Assembly (NCBI GenBank): GCA_002686055.1 | Contig: NYZU01000003.1 | Coordinates: 79,232 to 130,375 of the forward strand | Origin: Oceanospirillaceae bacterium | GTDB lineage: Bacteria; Pseudomonadota; Gammaproteobacteria; Pseudomonadales; Balneatricaceae | DNA length: 51,144 bases | Direction: 5' to 3' | Shown here: in pieces, positions 25,774 to 35,124 of the stretch | Numbering within the stretch: position 1 is the stretch's first letter | How the letters are laid out: each line of letters begins with the position of its first letter | Program-made: the position numbers and the translations under genes | Notes under the pieces: model-generated | What the model saw: the letters and a program-made list of their open reading frames with translations, nothing else | Told to the model about the DNA's origin: nothing | The model's database searches: none

Positions 25774-27339
25774 TTAGTGTCTAAAGTGACGCATGCCAGT
25801 AAAGATCATGGCAATATTGTGTTCATTGGCGGCAGCAATAATTTCATCATCACGCATGGAACCACCTGGTTGAATAATAGCCGTAATGCCTGCTTCAGCG
25901 GCAGCATCAATGCCATCGCGGAAGGGGAAGAAAGCATCGGAAGCCATAACTGAGCCAGCCACTTGCAGCTGTTCATCGGCGGCCTTGATACCGGCAATTT
26001 TGGCACTGTAAACCCGGCTCATTTGTCCAGCACCAACACCAATAGTCATTCCATCTTTACCATAGACAATGGCATTGGATTTAACATATTTGGCCACCTT
26101 CCAAGTAAATTGCAGATCGGTCATTTCTGCCTCTGTAGGAATACGATCGGAAACAATAATTAGATCAGCTTCGGCAATGGCGCCTAAATCACGGTCTTGA
26201 AGTAAAAGGCCACCGGTAACACGCTTATAATCTAGTTCTGGAATTGAGTGCTGGGGTAACTCACCACACTCTAATACCCGAACATTGGGTTTGCGCTCCA
26301 GTGCTGCTTTGGCTGTGGCATCAATGCTAGGTGCAATAATTACTTCTACAAACTGACGATCAATAATGCGTTGTGCGGTACCTGCATCAAGCTCACGGTT
26401 AAAGGCAATAATGCCACCAAAGGCCGATGTAGGATCAGTTTTGTAGGCCTTTTCATAGGCTTCGGTAATATCGTCTGCCACAGCAACACCACAAGGGTTG
26501 GCATGCTTCACGATCACACAGGCTGGATCCTGAAAACTTTTAACACATTCAAGGGCTGCATCTGTGTCAGCAATATTGTTATAAGACAGTGCTTTGCCTT
26601 GTAACTGGTTAGCAGTGGATACACTTGCTTCCTTAGGGTCATGCTCCACATAAAATGCTGCATTTTGATGCGGGTTCTCACCGTAACGCATATCTTGTAC
26701 TTTTTTAAGTTGCGTGCTGAATGTGCGAGGGAATGCAGACTCCACATCAATTTGACTACCCAGATAGTTTGCGATGGCACCATCATAATGGGCAGTATGT
26801 TCAAAAGCTTTACAGGCTAAATCGGTACGTGTTGCTTGGCTTAAACCGCCAGTATCACGCATTTCGTTAAGCAAACTGTCATAGTCACCAGCGTTTACAA
26901 CAATGGCGACAGAGGCATTGTTTTTGGCTGCTGAACGGACCATGGTAGGCCCACCTATATCAATATTTTCAATAGCCATGGCCAGGTCGCAATCTTCTCG
27001 CGCGATGGTTGCTTGAAACGGATAAAGATTCACTACAACCAGATCAATAGGGTCAATACCATGTTCAGCCATCACAGCTTCATCGGTACCACGGCGTCCC
27101 AAAATGCCGCCGTGTACTTTTGGGTGTAAGGTTTTAACTCGGCCTGCCATCATTTCTGGAAAGCCCGTGTAATCGGATACTTCAATAGCAGCAATATTGT
27201 TGTCTTGTAATAGTTTGAAGGTGCCACCTGTAGAGAGTATTTCAACACCCAACTGGGTCAGTTGTTGGGCAAATTCGACGATGCCAGTTTTATCGGAAAC
27301 GCTAATAAGAGCGCGGGAAATAGCTTGCGGATCGGGCAT
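25774..27339 (-). CDS. purH: Bifunctional AICAR transformylase/IMP cyclohydrolase PurH
   Basis: PurH performs the last two steps to IMP. The 521-aa product has the N-terminal MGS-like cyclohydrolase domain ([41 protein letters not shown]). The C-terminal transformylase domain has [38 protein letters not shown] and the late segment [13 protein letters not shown]. Full length and all core motifs are present. It lies 37 bp after fis on the same strand; that gap holds two copies of AAGGGTTTAA-like sequence but no clear terminator. Confidence 0.97.
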   Translation of the reverse strand: MPDPQAISRALISVSDKTGIVEFAQQLTQLGVEILSTGGTFKLLQDNNIAAIEVSDYTGFPEMMAGRVKTLHPKVHGGILGRRGTDEAVMAEHGIDPIDLVVVNLYPFQATIAREDCDLAMAIENIDIGGPTMVRSAAKNNASVAIVVNAGDYDSLLNEMRDTGGLSQATRTDLACKAFEHTAHYDGAIANYLGSQIDVESAFPRTFSTQLKKVQDMRYGENPHQNAAFYVEHDPKEASVSTANQLQGKALSYNNIADTDAALECVKSFQDPACVIVKHANPCGVAVADDITEAYEKAYKTDPTSAFGGIIAFNRELDAGTAQRIIDRQFVEVIIAPSIDATAKAALERKPNVRVLECGELPQHSIPELDYKRVTGGLLLQDRDLGAIAEADLIIVSDRIPTEAEMTDLQFTWKVAKYVKSNAIVYGKDGMTIGVGAGQMSRVYSAKIAGIKAADEQLQVAGSVMASDAFFPFRDGIDAAAEAGITAIIQPGGSMRDDEIIAAANEHNIAMIFTGMRHFRH

Positions 27340-27376
27340 TGTTGCGTCCTGTTTAAGGGTTTAAGAAAAAAAGGGT

Positions 27377-27658
27377 TTAAAGTAGATCGTATTGCTTTAA
27401 TTTTTTACGTAAAGTGCCTCGGTTAAGGCCCAGTAAAGTAGCCGCTTTAGACTGGTTGTCTTTGGTATAGGCCATAACACTAGCAAATAAGGGTGCTTCT
27501 ACCTGCTGTAAAACAAGATCATACAAACCGGTTACTTGGTGGCCATCAAGGTCCTCAAAATAAGTTTGCATAGATTGTTCTACGCTTTGGCGCAGGGTTT
27601 GCGAGGAATGCCCTGTGTTTTCAGTCGATGGGTTGGATGTGGTGTTGGTTATTGTCAT
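27377..27658 (-). CDS. fis: Nucleoid-associated DNA-binding protein Fis
   Basis: Fis bends DNA and tunes rRNA transcription and chromosome organisation with growth. The 93-aa product has the N-terminal arm, LRQSVEQSMQTYFEDLDG, LYDLVLQQVEAPLFASVMAYTK, and the C-terminal helix-turn-helix QSKAATLLGLNRGTLRKKLKQ at residues 68-89. It starts 14 bp after the dusB stop. The dusB-fis pairing is conserved in gammaproteobacteria and commonly shows growth-rate control, consistent with the promoter called at 28783-28811. Confidence 0.96.
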   Translation of the reverse strand: MTITNTTSNPSTENTGHSSQTLRQSVEQSMQTYFEDLDGHQVTGLYDLVLQQVEAPLFASVMAYTKDNQSKAATLLGLNRGTLRKKLKQYDLL

Positions 27659-27672
27659 CTTAGTTCACATAT

Positions 27673-28674
27673 TTAAGCGGCCTGATAATTAGCAGGAATA
27701 AGCAACTGTTGTTGCAAAAATCCCAGCTGTTGGCCTGCTGTTGTTAGTTGATTAAAGGCTTTGCGTTCTTCTTGTTGTGGCAAGTAGGCAGCCATATGTT
27801 TACGCGCTATACGCGGCCCCATGGTGTCACCATATAAGGCATGGATACCCTTTAAATGTTCCTCTACTACAAGCCAAATTTCCTCTGTACTAGGCGGTGT
27901 CATATGTTTTCCAGTGCGAAGGAAATAATGGATTTGCTGGAAGATCCAAGGATTTCCCTGTATGCCTCTACCGATCATTAAGCCATCGGCTTGGGTGTGC
28001 TCAAGGATTTGTAAGGCTTGTTCGGGCGTTCTTATATCACCATTGGCGATAACTGGAATATCGATGGCTTGTTTGATGGCTGCGATGGTATCGAATTCAA
28101 CTTCACCCTTAAATGCACAGGCGCGGGTACGGCCATGCACAGCCAAAGATTGGATACCAGCGTCGGCAGCTAAGCGCGCAATGGCGACACCATTACGCTC
28201 ATCTGGTGAACTGCCGGTACGAATTTTAAGAGTAACGGGTACTGCTACGGCTGCTACCACAGCTTGTAAAATGTCAGCAACCAGTTTGGGGTGTTCTAGT
28301 AATGCTGAACCCGCTGCTTTTTTACACACTTTTTTGGCTGGGCAACCCATATTAATATCGATTATTTGGGCACCTAAGGCGACGTTGGCTTGAGCCGCAG
28401 CGGCCATTTGCATGGGATCATTGCCAGCAATTTGCACACTTATTGGCGCTCTGTCATCGGCGTGGGGAAGACGCAGCTGAGATTTGCGACTATGCCATAA
28501 CTTGGTATCTGAGGTAAGCATTTCTGCTACAGCTAGGCCGGCCCCCATTTTCCGTAATAGATTACGTGTTGGGCGATCAGTTAGGCCTGCCATGGGTGCC
28601 ACAAATAAACCATTGGTCAATTGGTGAGGGCCAATAGCGAATCCGTTGATGGCATTATGCAGGCTTGTTGTCAT
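27673..28674 (-). CDS. dusB: tRNA-dihydrouridine synthase DusB
   Basis: DusB is an FMN enzyme that reduces uridines (U17 in E. coli) in tRNA. The 333-aa product has the TIM-barrel start NGLFVAPMAGLTDRPTRNL, MLTSDTKL, VQIAGNDPMQMAAAA, the catalytic cysteine in DINMGCPAKKVCKKAAGSALL, LKIRTG, LAVHGRTR, PVIANGDI and MIGRGIQGNPWIF. The C-terminal helical RNA-binding domain follows. It is first gene of the dusB-fis-purH-purD-hinT run, with a strong promoter-like sequence upstream. Confidence 0.96.
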   Translation of the reverse strand: MTTSLHNAINGFAIGPHQLTNGLFVAPMAGLTDRPTRNLLRKMGAGLAVAEMLTSDTKLWHSRKSQLRLPHADDRAPISVQIAGNDPMQMAAAAQANVALGAQIIDINMGCPAKKVCKKAAGSALLEHPKLVADILQAVVAAVAVPVTLKIRTGSSPDERNGVAIARLAADAGIQSLAVHGRTRACAFKGEVEFDTIAAIKQAIDIPVIANGDIRTPEQALQILEHTQADGLMIGRGIQGNPWIFQQIHYFLRTGKHMTPPSTEEIWLVVEEHLKGIHALYGDTMGPRIARKHMAAYLPQQEERKAFNQLTTAGQQLGFLQQQLLIPANYQAA

Positions 28675-28782
28675 AGATAATGGCAGATTTATTATGCTAG
28701 CTAAAAGTGCAAAAAGGCCGCCTATGCCAATAGAATAGAAACCTATTTATGACCTTAAAATGGCTTTTTGCTGAGGCGGTAA

Positions 28783-28811
28783 ATTATAGCAATTGTACAA
28801 AATTTGTTCAA
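28783..28811 (-). promoter_or_regulatory. Sigma-70 promoter for dusB-fis-purH-purD
   Basis: On the minus strand TTGAAC (28811-28806), a 17-bp spacer and a perfect TATAAT (28788-28783) precede dusB by about 110 bp. The bases after the -10, TTACCGCC, are GC-rich, as in discriminators of growth-rate-controlled promoters such as fis of E. coli; that regulatory reading is inferred. Confidence 0.75.
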
Positions 28812-28845
28812 TTACTCTGGGCTGAAAAATGGCTTCAATCGGTGA

Positions 28846-29583
28846 CTAAATATAGAGTTGATATAATCCCAGTCCGGAAGTGGCTAGCAAGCCAGCACCT
28901 AGTACTTGGCGCATTTTTTCAGGTTTGCGATGCACCAAATAATCATGCATGCGTAAACCAATAAAATGTCCAAGTGCTGTGGGTAATAGAAGTAACCCCG
29001 CCCATTGCCACTGGAGATCAATACCAGTCACAACGAAGGCCAGCATTTTGATCATGACTAGCATAAACCAGAGTACAAACAGGGTGTCCCGATAGCTAGC
29101 AGGCGGAATTTGGCGCACAGCTACGGCCACAATTACAGGTGCCCCCACTAAGGATACACCACTAAAATAACCACCCACGGCTAATAAAATCCGGTCTGCC
29201 CAGTCAGATTCACTGGTAAAGGTTTTTTTCAAAATCCACTGGATAGCATAAAAGATAGTGATGCTATAGATTATAAATACCATCCATGTGGCGGGTAAGC
29301 TAAGTAATCCAATGACCCCTGCTAGTTTGGGGATAATAATCCAGCGCATACTGTTGCGGATAAATGGCCAATGCACATGATTTAACCTGCGCCCAGCGGT
29401 TATAAAAGTGAAAAACAACAAGTGTAGGGCAATAATAGGTAAAAAGAATAAGGGCTCGTTAGCAACCAAAAATAATAAGGGTAGGGATAATGCCGCCCCA
29501 CCAAAGCCTAGGCCCGATCGCACAAAACCAGACCAAACAAAAATAAGACAAACAGCAATTAGCTCAGGGGTAGTAAACTCCAT
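28846..29583 (-). CDS. TSUP family (TauE/SafE-like) membrane permease
   Basis: A 245-aa protein made almost wholly of hydrophobic helices, roughly eight, in two related halves. The first half has the family motif FVRSGLGFGGAALSLPLL and the second has GGYFSGVSLVGAPVIVA; paired glycine-rich motifs of this type define the TSUP/TauE family of sulfite, sulfoacetate and related organosulfur anion carriers. The substrate cannot be told from sequence. It starts one base after the prmA stop and so is probably the last gene of that transcript; the association with a ribosomal methyltransferase looks incidental. Confidence 0.8.
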   Translation of the reverse strand: MEFTTPELIAVCLIFVWSGFVRSGLGFGGAALSLPLLFLVANEPLFFLPIIALHLLFFTFITAGRRLNHVHWPFIRNSMRWIIIPKLAGVIGLLSLPATWMVFIIYSITIFYAIQWILKKTFTSESDWADRILLAVGGYFSGVSLVGAPVIVAVAVRQIPPASYRDTLFVLWFMLVMIKMLAFVVTGIDLQWQWAGLLLLPTALGHFIGLRMHDYLVHRKPEKMRQVLGAGLLATSGLGLYQLYI

Positions 29584-29584
29584 A

Positions 29585-30478
29585 TTAGTACTTTACCCCA
29601 TCGATGCGCACCCATTCCTCTTTCTGGGTTACTGTATGCATATTAAACCAAGGACTAAAAGCCTCAATAACTTCGTCAGCCTGATGCGCCAAGATACCCG
29701 AAAGGGTAATTAAACCCCCGCTTTTGGTGAGTTGGGATAGGGTCTCGCTAAGACCAATTAGTGGGCCAGCTAAAATATTAGCTAGCATAATATCAACGGG
29801 CTCTTGGGGTGTATTTTCTGGTAGAAAAACAGGAATTGCATCGGGGTTAATTTGATTACGATGAGCATTTTCCCGGGTAGCTAATAAGGCTTGCTCATCA
29901 TTATCGACCCCCAATACATGCTCAGCACCTAATAGCAAAGCCCCAAGGCCTAATATGCCGGAACCACAACCATAATCAATAGCCCGCTTATACTGCCAGT
30001 CTTGCTGCGCAATCCATTCTAAACACAACGCAGTCGTCGGGTGACTACCCGTGCCAAAGGCTAGGCCTGGGTCTAACATTAGATTTGCAGCAGAAGGTTC
30101 TGGAACAGGTTTCCAACTAGGGCAGACCCAAAGTTTGCTGCCAAACTGAATGGGCTCAAAGCGATCCATCCATTCTCGTTCCCAATCTTTGTCCTCAAGA
30201 ATTTCGACTTTATACTTGGGAAAGGTTGCGCCTGCAAATTGCTCTTGCCAGCCAGTTTGCAAATAATTTAACAGAAGGTCGGCATCTGTATCAGCGGCAA
30301 ATAGCCCCATTACTCTGGTATCTTGCCATAGTGGCGTAGTGCCTTTGATAGGCTCAAATACTGGTTGATCGGCACCATCAAGCATGGTTACCGCACCAGC
30401 ACCACAAATTAATAGCATATCTTCCAATGCTTCCGTATGGTCAGGATCCGTGTGTAAGGTGATCTGTACCCAAGGCAT
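29585..30478 (-). CDS. prmA: Ribosomal protein L11 methyltransferase PrmA
   Basis: PrmA trimethylates several positions of ribosomal protein L11. The 297-aa product has the small N-terminal substrate domain beginning PWVQITLHTDPDHTEALED, the conserved DPGLAFGTGSHPTTALCLEW, the SAM motif DYGCGSGILGLGALLLGA, and NILAGPL after it. Length and domain order are normal. Position next to accC and upstream of dusB agrees with Pseudomonas synteny. A terminator separates it from accC, so it needs its own promoter; TATAAA at about 30509 on the minus strand is a weak candidate. Confidence 0.96.
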   Translation of the reverse strand: MPWVQITLHTDPDHTEALEDMLLICGAGAVTMLDGADQPVFEPIKGTTPLWQDTRVMGLFAADTDADLLLNYLQTGWQEQFAGATFPKYKVEILEDKDWEREWMDRFEPIQFGSKLWVCPSWKPVPEPSAANLMLDPGLAFGTGSHPTTALCLEWIAQQDWQYKRAIDYGCGSGILGLGALLLGAEHVLGVDNDEQALLATRENAHRNQINPDAIPVFLPENTPQEPVDIMLANILAGPLIGLSETLSQLTKSGGLITLSGILAHQADEVIEAFSPWFNMHTVTQKEEWVRIDGVKY

Positions 30479-30550
30479 AGAACTTTCTCATGTTTTCAGT
30501 TTTATATCAGGCAAGGCATAAGCCCAATGTATTTTTGGCGATGCAAAAAC

Positions 30551-30599
30551 AAAAAAAGCAATCCACTAATCTAACATATATAGATTAGAGATTGCTTTG
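30551..30599 (-). terminator. Rho-independent terminator of accB-accC
   Basis: On the minus strand the sequence pairs AAAGCAATC with GATTGCTTT and TAATCTA with TAGATTA, then runs into TTTTTTTGTTTTTG. Strong stem plus a long U-tract 20 bp after the accC stop makes this the clearest terminator in the window. Confidence 0.88.
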
Positions 30600-30618
30600 T
30601 TTAGGCTTATTGTACTGA

Positions 30619-31959
30619 TTATAGTCCCAGTTTCTTTTCCAGATAATGGATATTCACACCACCAACAGCAAAGTTAGTATCTTGAACAATTTCCTTTTGT
30701 AGCGGGATATTGGTCTTAATACCATCAATGATCATTTCATCTAAAGCCACTTCCATGCGCTTTAATGCTTCCTCGCGAGTAGGTGCATAAGTGATCAGCT
30801 TAGCTATCATGGAATCATAGAAAGGTGGAATGGAGTAGCCACTGTAAAGATGAGAATCAACTCGAACACCAAGGCCACCAGGAGCGTGGAATTGGTTAAT
30901 TTTACCTGGGCAAGGCAGGAAGTTCTTTGGGTCTTCAGCATTGATTCGACATTCAAAAGCATGACCACTAACCTCAATATCTTCTTGTTTAAAAGATAAA
31001 GGCTGGCCACTGGCAATAAGCAATTGCTCTTTAATGATATCGACACCAGTCACCATCTCAGATACAGGGTGCTCTACTTGGACACGGGTGTTCATCTCAA
31101 TAAAGAAGAAGCGACCGTTTTCGTACAAGAATTCAAAAGTACCTGCACCGCGGTAGCCAATTTCGATACAAGCGTCCGTACAGGCTTTTAAAACTTGGGC
31201 ACGGGCTTCTGGGTCGATATGGGGTGCTGGGGCTTCTTCAACTACCTTCTGATGGCGACGTTGCATAGAGCAATCACGATCATATAAATGAATAGCGCTG
31301 CCTTGGCCATCAGCAAGTACTTGTACCTCCACATGGCGTGGATTTTCCAAGAATTTTTCCATATACACAGTGTCATCACCGAAAGCCGCTTTGGATTCGG
31401 TTTTGGTGACAAAAATGGAATTAATAAGGGCCGCTTCACTATGTACCACACGCATACCACGCCCACCGCCACCGGCGGCAGCCTTGATGATAACTGGGTA
31501 GCCAATTTCTCTGGCAATACGCATAGTGCGCTCGTTATCATCATCTAAAGGGCCATTGGATCCGGGTACTGTGGGCACGCCTGATTTTTGCATGGCTTCA
31601 ATGGCGGCAACCTTGTCACCCATCACGCGGATAGTGTCAGCTTTAGGGCCAATAAAGGTAAAGCCACTGTTCTCAACCATTTCAGCAAAGCCAGCATTTT
31701 CAGCCAGAAAGCCATAACCAGGATGAATACCTGTGGCATCCGTTACCTCAGCTGCACTAATAATGCGAGGAATATTGAGGTAACTCTCGGTTGACGCATT
31801 GGGGCCAATACAAACCGCTTCATCAGCCAGACGCACATGCATTAGATCTTTATCTGCCTTGGAGTAGACTGCCACCGTTTTAATGCCTAATTCTTTACAG
31901 GCACGCAAAATGCGCAAGGCAATTTCACCACGGTTAGCAATAACGACTTTTTCTAACAT
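30619..31959 (-). CDS. accC: Acetyl-CoA carboxylase, biotin carboxylase subunit AccC
   Basis: AccC carboxylates the biotin of AccB using ATP and bicarbonate, the first half of malonyl-CoA formation. The 446-aa ATP-grasp product has [17 protein letters not shown] at the start, [13 protein letters not shown], the glycine-rich lid [47 protein letters not shown] and [10 protein letters not shown]. Length is typical. It follows accB by about 27 bp and is closed by the terminator at 30551-30599. Confidence 0.98.
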   Translation of the reverse strand: MLEKVVIANRGEIALRILRACKELGIKTVAVYSKADKDLMHVRLADEAVCIGPNASTESYLNIPRIISAAEVTDATGIHPGYGFLAENAGFAEMVENSGFTFIGPKADTIRVMGDKVAAIEAMQKSGVPTVPGSNGPLDDDNERTMRIAREIGYPVIIKAAAGGGGRGMRVVHSEAALINSIFVTKTESKAAFGDDTVYMEKFLENPRHVEVQVLADGQGSAIHLYDRDCSMQRRHQKVVEEAPAPHIDPEARAQVLKACTDACIEIGYRGAGTFEFLYENGRFFFIEMNTRVQVEHPVSEMVTGVDIIKEQLLIASGQPLSFKQEDIEVSGHAFECRINAEDPKNFLPCPGKINQFHAPGGLGVRVDSHLYSGYSIPPFYDSMIAKLITYAPTREEALKRMEVALDEMIIDGIKTNIPLQKEIVQDTNFAVGGVNIHYLEKKLGL

Positions 31960-31986
31960 AAGAATCTCCGGTTTAACCGATTGCTA

Positions 31987-32442
31987 TTAACCGATTGTAA
32001 CCAGAACTTGGTCAAATTCGACTGCTTCACCATCATCAACAAGAATAGCGGTAACTGTACCTGATTTGTCAGCTTCAATCTGATTCATCATTTTCATTGC
32101 TTCGACAATACAAATCACATCACCAGCATTGACAGTTTGACCTACCTCTACAAAGGCGCCCGCGCCGGGAGAGGGGGAGCGATAAAAGGTACCAACCATT
32201 GGGGAAGTAACAGCGTGACCATCAATGGCTGGAGCAGTAGGTGCTTCCGCAACAGGAGCAGCGGCAACTGGGGCAGCGGCAACAGGCGCTGCTGCTACAG
32301 GGGCAGCTTGGACTACCGGGGCAGCAACGACAGAAGAGGCACGGCTAATGCGGAGGGACTCTTCGCCTTCTTGAATCTCAATTTCATTAATATCTGATTC
32401 TTCTAGTAGTTCGATGAGTTTTTTGACTTTGCGAATGTCCAT
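31987..32442 (-). CDS. accB: Acetyl-CoA carboxylase biotin carboxyl carrier protein AccB
   Basis: AccB carries the biotin that shuttles CO2 between AccC and AccAD. The 151-aa product has an N-terminal segment ([19 protein letters not shown]), then a flexible Ala-Pro-Val linker at about residues 39-70 with tandem AAPV units. The C-terminal biotinyl domain has [22 protein letters not shown] and the biotin lysine K117 in VEAMKMMNQ. It begins the accB-accC operon. The 365-bp upstream gap is long, as is common for accB leaders, which are often autoregulated. Confidence 0.97.
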   Translation of the reverse strand: MDIRKVKKLIELLEESDINEIEIQEGEESLRISRASSVVAAPVVQAAPVAAAPVAAAPVAAAPVAEAPTAPAIDGHAVTSPMVGTFYRSPSPGAGAFVEVGQTVNAGDVICIVEAMKMMNQIEADKSGTVTAILVDDGEAVEFDQVLVTIG

Positions 32443-32807
32443 GTTAGTTCTCTTTTATTAACATTTTTGAATGTATAGGTTGTATGTGGATAACAATGTC
32501 TAAATTAATGTTGTCTATTTCACTCTAACAATACAATCAAGATAGATGCCTTTGTGAATCACCTATATTAGTTTTCTTACAAGTGCAAAAAGTATGCTAA
32601 ATAAATTTTGACAAGATCAATTATTTTTCTAGTTTAACGCAAATCATTGCAATATGGCAGAAATTTACCGAAGTTTTTGCAAGTTTTTCTTAATCTTGTC
32701 GTATAGAGTGATTTTTTTATTAGCCACTATACATACTGACTATTGTCACCCTAAGAATTGCGCTACTATGAAGCCAAAAGAAAGCGATTTAATCAGGGAA
32801 TAGTCCT
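32443..32807. promoter_or_regulatory. Divergent accB / lipoprotein intergenic region
   Basis: This AT-rich gap of about 365 bp has no supported gene. It must contain the accB promoter and leader (minus) and a promoter for the lipoprotein gene (plus). On the plus strand TTGTCA at 32743-32748 and TACTAT at 32764-32769 are a weak candidate with a short 15-bp spacer. TTGACA occurs at 32608-32613 without a good -10. A TGTGGATAA (32485-32493) is an exact DnaA-box 9-mer on the minus strand, possibly by chance. AGGGA at about 32795 is the ribosome site for the next gene. Confidence 0.5.
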
Positions 32808-33986
32808 TTGCGTCATCTTAAATTTAGTCTATTTTTGTTGATCAGTTTAGTTTTGGTCGGTTGTACAACCCAACCAGTTGTGCCCGAGCAACCTGCAGAG
32901 AATGCTGTTCAAGAGGCAACTTCTGAAGTGCCCGTTAAGGTCAATCAAGCTGCTGAGGCCAATCAAGTTGCTGATGCCGATCAAGTTGTGGAGCCCAAAT
33001 CGACAGAGATTAACGCTGATACCCAGCAGCAAGCTGTTGCTCAAGATCAACAAGCCACTCCTGCGATGGCTGAGATTACTGAACAAACACAGAAAAAACC
33101 TTCGCCTCAGCCAGAAGCTATTGTTGTGGCTAAACCTAAACCTAAACAAAAAGCACAAGCTATTTCTACAATAACGGTAATTGAAAACGAATTGCCAGAG
33201 CAAACTCAGGCCGAGACGCCAGCAACTGTTGTTGTCTCAAATAAGCAGGCAGAGGCCAAGAAACTGCTCACTATGCCTCAAGCTGATATGGCGCCTTCTG
33301 ACCCCATTGCTGTTTGGTTGGCATCAGCAGATGTGGCTTTAAGTCGCGATAGACTAACTACCCCAGCCGATAATAATGCTTATGCGCTGTATAGTCGGGT
33401 ATTGTTAAAAGAGCCAAAAAATAACCAAGCGCTATTAGGTTTGGAAGCCATTGTGCAACGCTATCTGGTGTTGGCGAAAAGTAGCCATAAAAAAGGCAAT
33501 TCAAATCAAGCTCAATTATTCTTACAGCGCGCCAATAAGGTGGTGCCGGGTCACCAAGATATTGATAAGATGCGGCAACAGCTTAAACAGATGGCCATTA
33601 AAGCACCGGCAAAACCATCTGTAAAAGCAACTGCAAAAAGCACCAAAAAAGCTGAATATAAGGCCTTACAAACTCTAGCAGAGTCGGTGATGACAGCCGC
33701 TAGTGGTATGCAAAGACAACGCCTGTTAATTCCTAATAATGCCTTACAAGATAAAGCCCCAGTTTTAGTTAACTATTTACAAACCTTAGCTCAACAAATT
33801 GAGGCAGTAGATGGACGCCTATATATTATTGCACCTAGGGATAAGCAGGTGCGATGGATATATAGCGTACTGAATGCCACTAATCCCGATTATCGTATTC
33901 GTGCCAATATAAAACACCAATCACCTGCCGCTATTGAGGTTATTTACACTGGCGATAAGCCCCTACTTGATGTTTTCCATTTGTAG
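32808..33986 (+). CDS. Putative outer-membrane or periplasmic lipoprotein of unknown function
   Basis: A 392-aa protein I do not recognise. The N-terminus MRHLKFSLFLLISLVLVGC is a lipoprotein signal with lipobox LVGC, cysteine at residue 19. Residues 20-150 are low-complexity and rich in Ala, Gln, Glu, Val and Pro, with KPKPKQK basic patches. That looks like a long periplasmic tether. Residues about 165-250 have a helical, TPR-like stretch (NAYALYSRVLLKEPKNNQALLGLEAI; AQLFLQRANKVVPGHQDIDKM). The last 100 residues form a distinct folded region ending in alternating strands. The start is TTG, supported by AGGGA eight bases upstream. It precedes a DUF2333 gene by about 37 bp; a shared envelope role is plausible but unproven. 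Confidence 0.7.
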   Translation: MRHLKFSLFLLISLVLVGCTTQPVVPEQPAENAVQEATSEVPVKVNQAAEANQVADADQVVEPKSTEINADTQQQAVAQDQQATPAMAEITEQTQKKPSPQPEAIVVAKPKPKQKAQAISTITVIENELPEQTQAETPATVVVSNKQAEAKKLLTMPQADMAPSDPIAVWLASADVALSRDRLTTPADNNAYALYSRVLLKEPKNNQALLGLEAIVQRYLVLAKSSHKKGNSNQAQLFLQRANKVVPGHQDIDKMRQQLKQMAIKAPAKPSVKATAKSTKKAEYKALQTLAESVMTAASGMQRQRLLIPNNALQDKAPVLVNYLQTLAQQIEAVDGRLYIIAPRDKQVRWIYSVLNATNPDYRIRANIKHQSPAAIEVIYTGDKPLLDVFHL

Positions 33987-34023
33987 TCTTATATAAATAG
34001 TATTGCACTAACAAGGATTGAAC

Positions 34024-35034
34024 ATGTTTAATTGGCGACAAAAATTGGCAAACCTAAAGGAAGATTACTTTGATGGGCGACATTGGCTGTGGCGTATATT
34101 GCTTGCAGGGCTTGGGGTCTATTTGATTATTGCCTTAGTGCTAGGTTTGCTATGGAATGGCGAGCCTGATCTACCAGAGCAGCCTCAAAAGGGTATCGTT
34201 ACTGGTGCTGCGACAACTCAAACCCTGATTAATCTTGGCAATACCCTATTGCAAAAACCGGGGGGATTTCTTAGTAATGATGTTAGTCTGCCCGGTGTAT
34301 GGATGGATAATATTCCTAATTGGGAATATGGCGTTTTAATTCAAATGCGGGATTTAAGTCGCGCTTTGCGCAAAGACTTTAGCCGCTCTCAATCTCAGTC
34401 TACTGAAGATACAGATCTAGCCGTTGCTGAACCGCAATTTAACTTTGATAGTCAAAGCTGGATCTTACCAGCTAGTGAAAGTGAATATCGCCGAGGTATT
34501 GAAGCGCTTATTGCCTACCAAGCTCGTCTTCTCGATGCCCAGCAGCCCACAGCTCAATTTTACGCTAGGGCAGATAATTTAACGCGTTGGTTAGGTGATG
34601 TGGAAACCCGTCTGGGTAGTTTGTCCCAGCGTTTAAGTGCTAGTGTCGGTCAGAAACGATTAAATACCGATCTTGCTGGTGACAATACAGCAACGCAATC
34701 AACAACTACAGCTAGTGAGCTTGTTGTGAAGACACCTTGGAGCGAGATTGATGATGTGTTTTATGAAGCGCGGGGAGCAAGTTGGGCATTGATCCAAATT
34801 TTGCGTGCTGTTGAGGTGGACTTTGCCGCCACCCTTGAAAAGAAGAACGCCACAGTGAGTTTAAGACAAATTATTCGTGAACTAGAATCCACTCAAGAAA
34901 CGGTATGGAGCCCCATTATTCTTAATGGCTCTGGTCTTGGTTTAGTCGCTAATCATTCACTGGTAATGGCATCCTATATTTCCCGAGCTAATGCAGCGAT
35001 TATCGATTTACGGGAATTGTTGATGCAGGGTTAG
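34024..35034 (+). CDS. DUF2333 family inner-membrane-anchored protein
   Basis: A 336-aa protein with one N-terminal transmembrane helix (residues about 23-44, ILLAGLGVYLIIALVLGLLW) and a large, probably periplasmic, helical region. Features such as GGFLSNDVSLPGVWMDNIPNWEYGVL, MRDLSRALRKDFSRSQSQS, RADNLTRWLGDVETRLGSLSQRLS and DDVFYEARGASWALIQILRA match my memory of the DUF2333 family, found in Pseudomonas and Oceanospirillales, with no known function. ATG at 34024 follows AAGGA at good spacing. It is probably co-transcribed with the lipoprotein and ends at a strong terminator. Confidence 0.75.
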   Translation: MFNWRQKLANLKEDYFDGRHWLWRILLAGLGVYLIIALVLGLLWNGEPDLPEQPQKGIVTGAATTQTLINLGNTLLQKPGGFLSNDVSLPGVWMDNIPNWEYGVLIQMRDLSRALRKDFSRSQSQSTEDTDLAVAEPQFNFDSQSWILPASESEYRRGIEALIAYQARLLDAQQPTAQFYARADNLTRWLGDVETRLGSLSQRLSASVGQKRLNTDLAGDNTATQSTTTASELVVKTPWSEIDDVFYEARGASWALIQILRAVEVDFAATLEKKNATVSLRQIIRELESTQETVWSPIILNGSGLGLVANHSLVMASYISRANAAIIDLRELLMQG

Positions 35035-35077
35035 GTCTGAGTTACTAGTAACTTAATTGGCAGAATAAATATATAAA

Positions 35078-35110
35078 AAAAGGCGGTGTTAGTATTTAAC
35101 ACCGCCTTTT
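35078..35110. terminator. Bidirectional rho-independent terminator between DUF2333 gene and ppa
   Basis: A 14-bp stem AAAAGGCGGTGTTA / TAACACCGCCTTTT with loop GTATT lies between convergent genes. A-runs on the left and T-runs on the right supply U-tracts for both directions. Confidence 0.9.
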
Positions 35111-35124
35111 CTATGGAGCGGGGG

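Noticed and set aside
32137-32397. Plus-strand glycine/arginine-rich open frame opposite accB
   Set aside because: It is the antisense of the repetitive Ala-Pro linker of accB; the repeats come from that linker.
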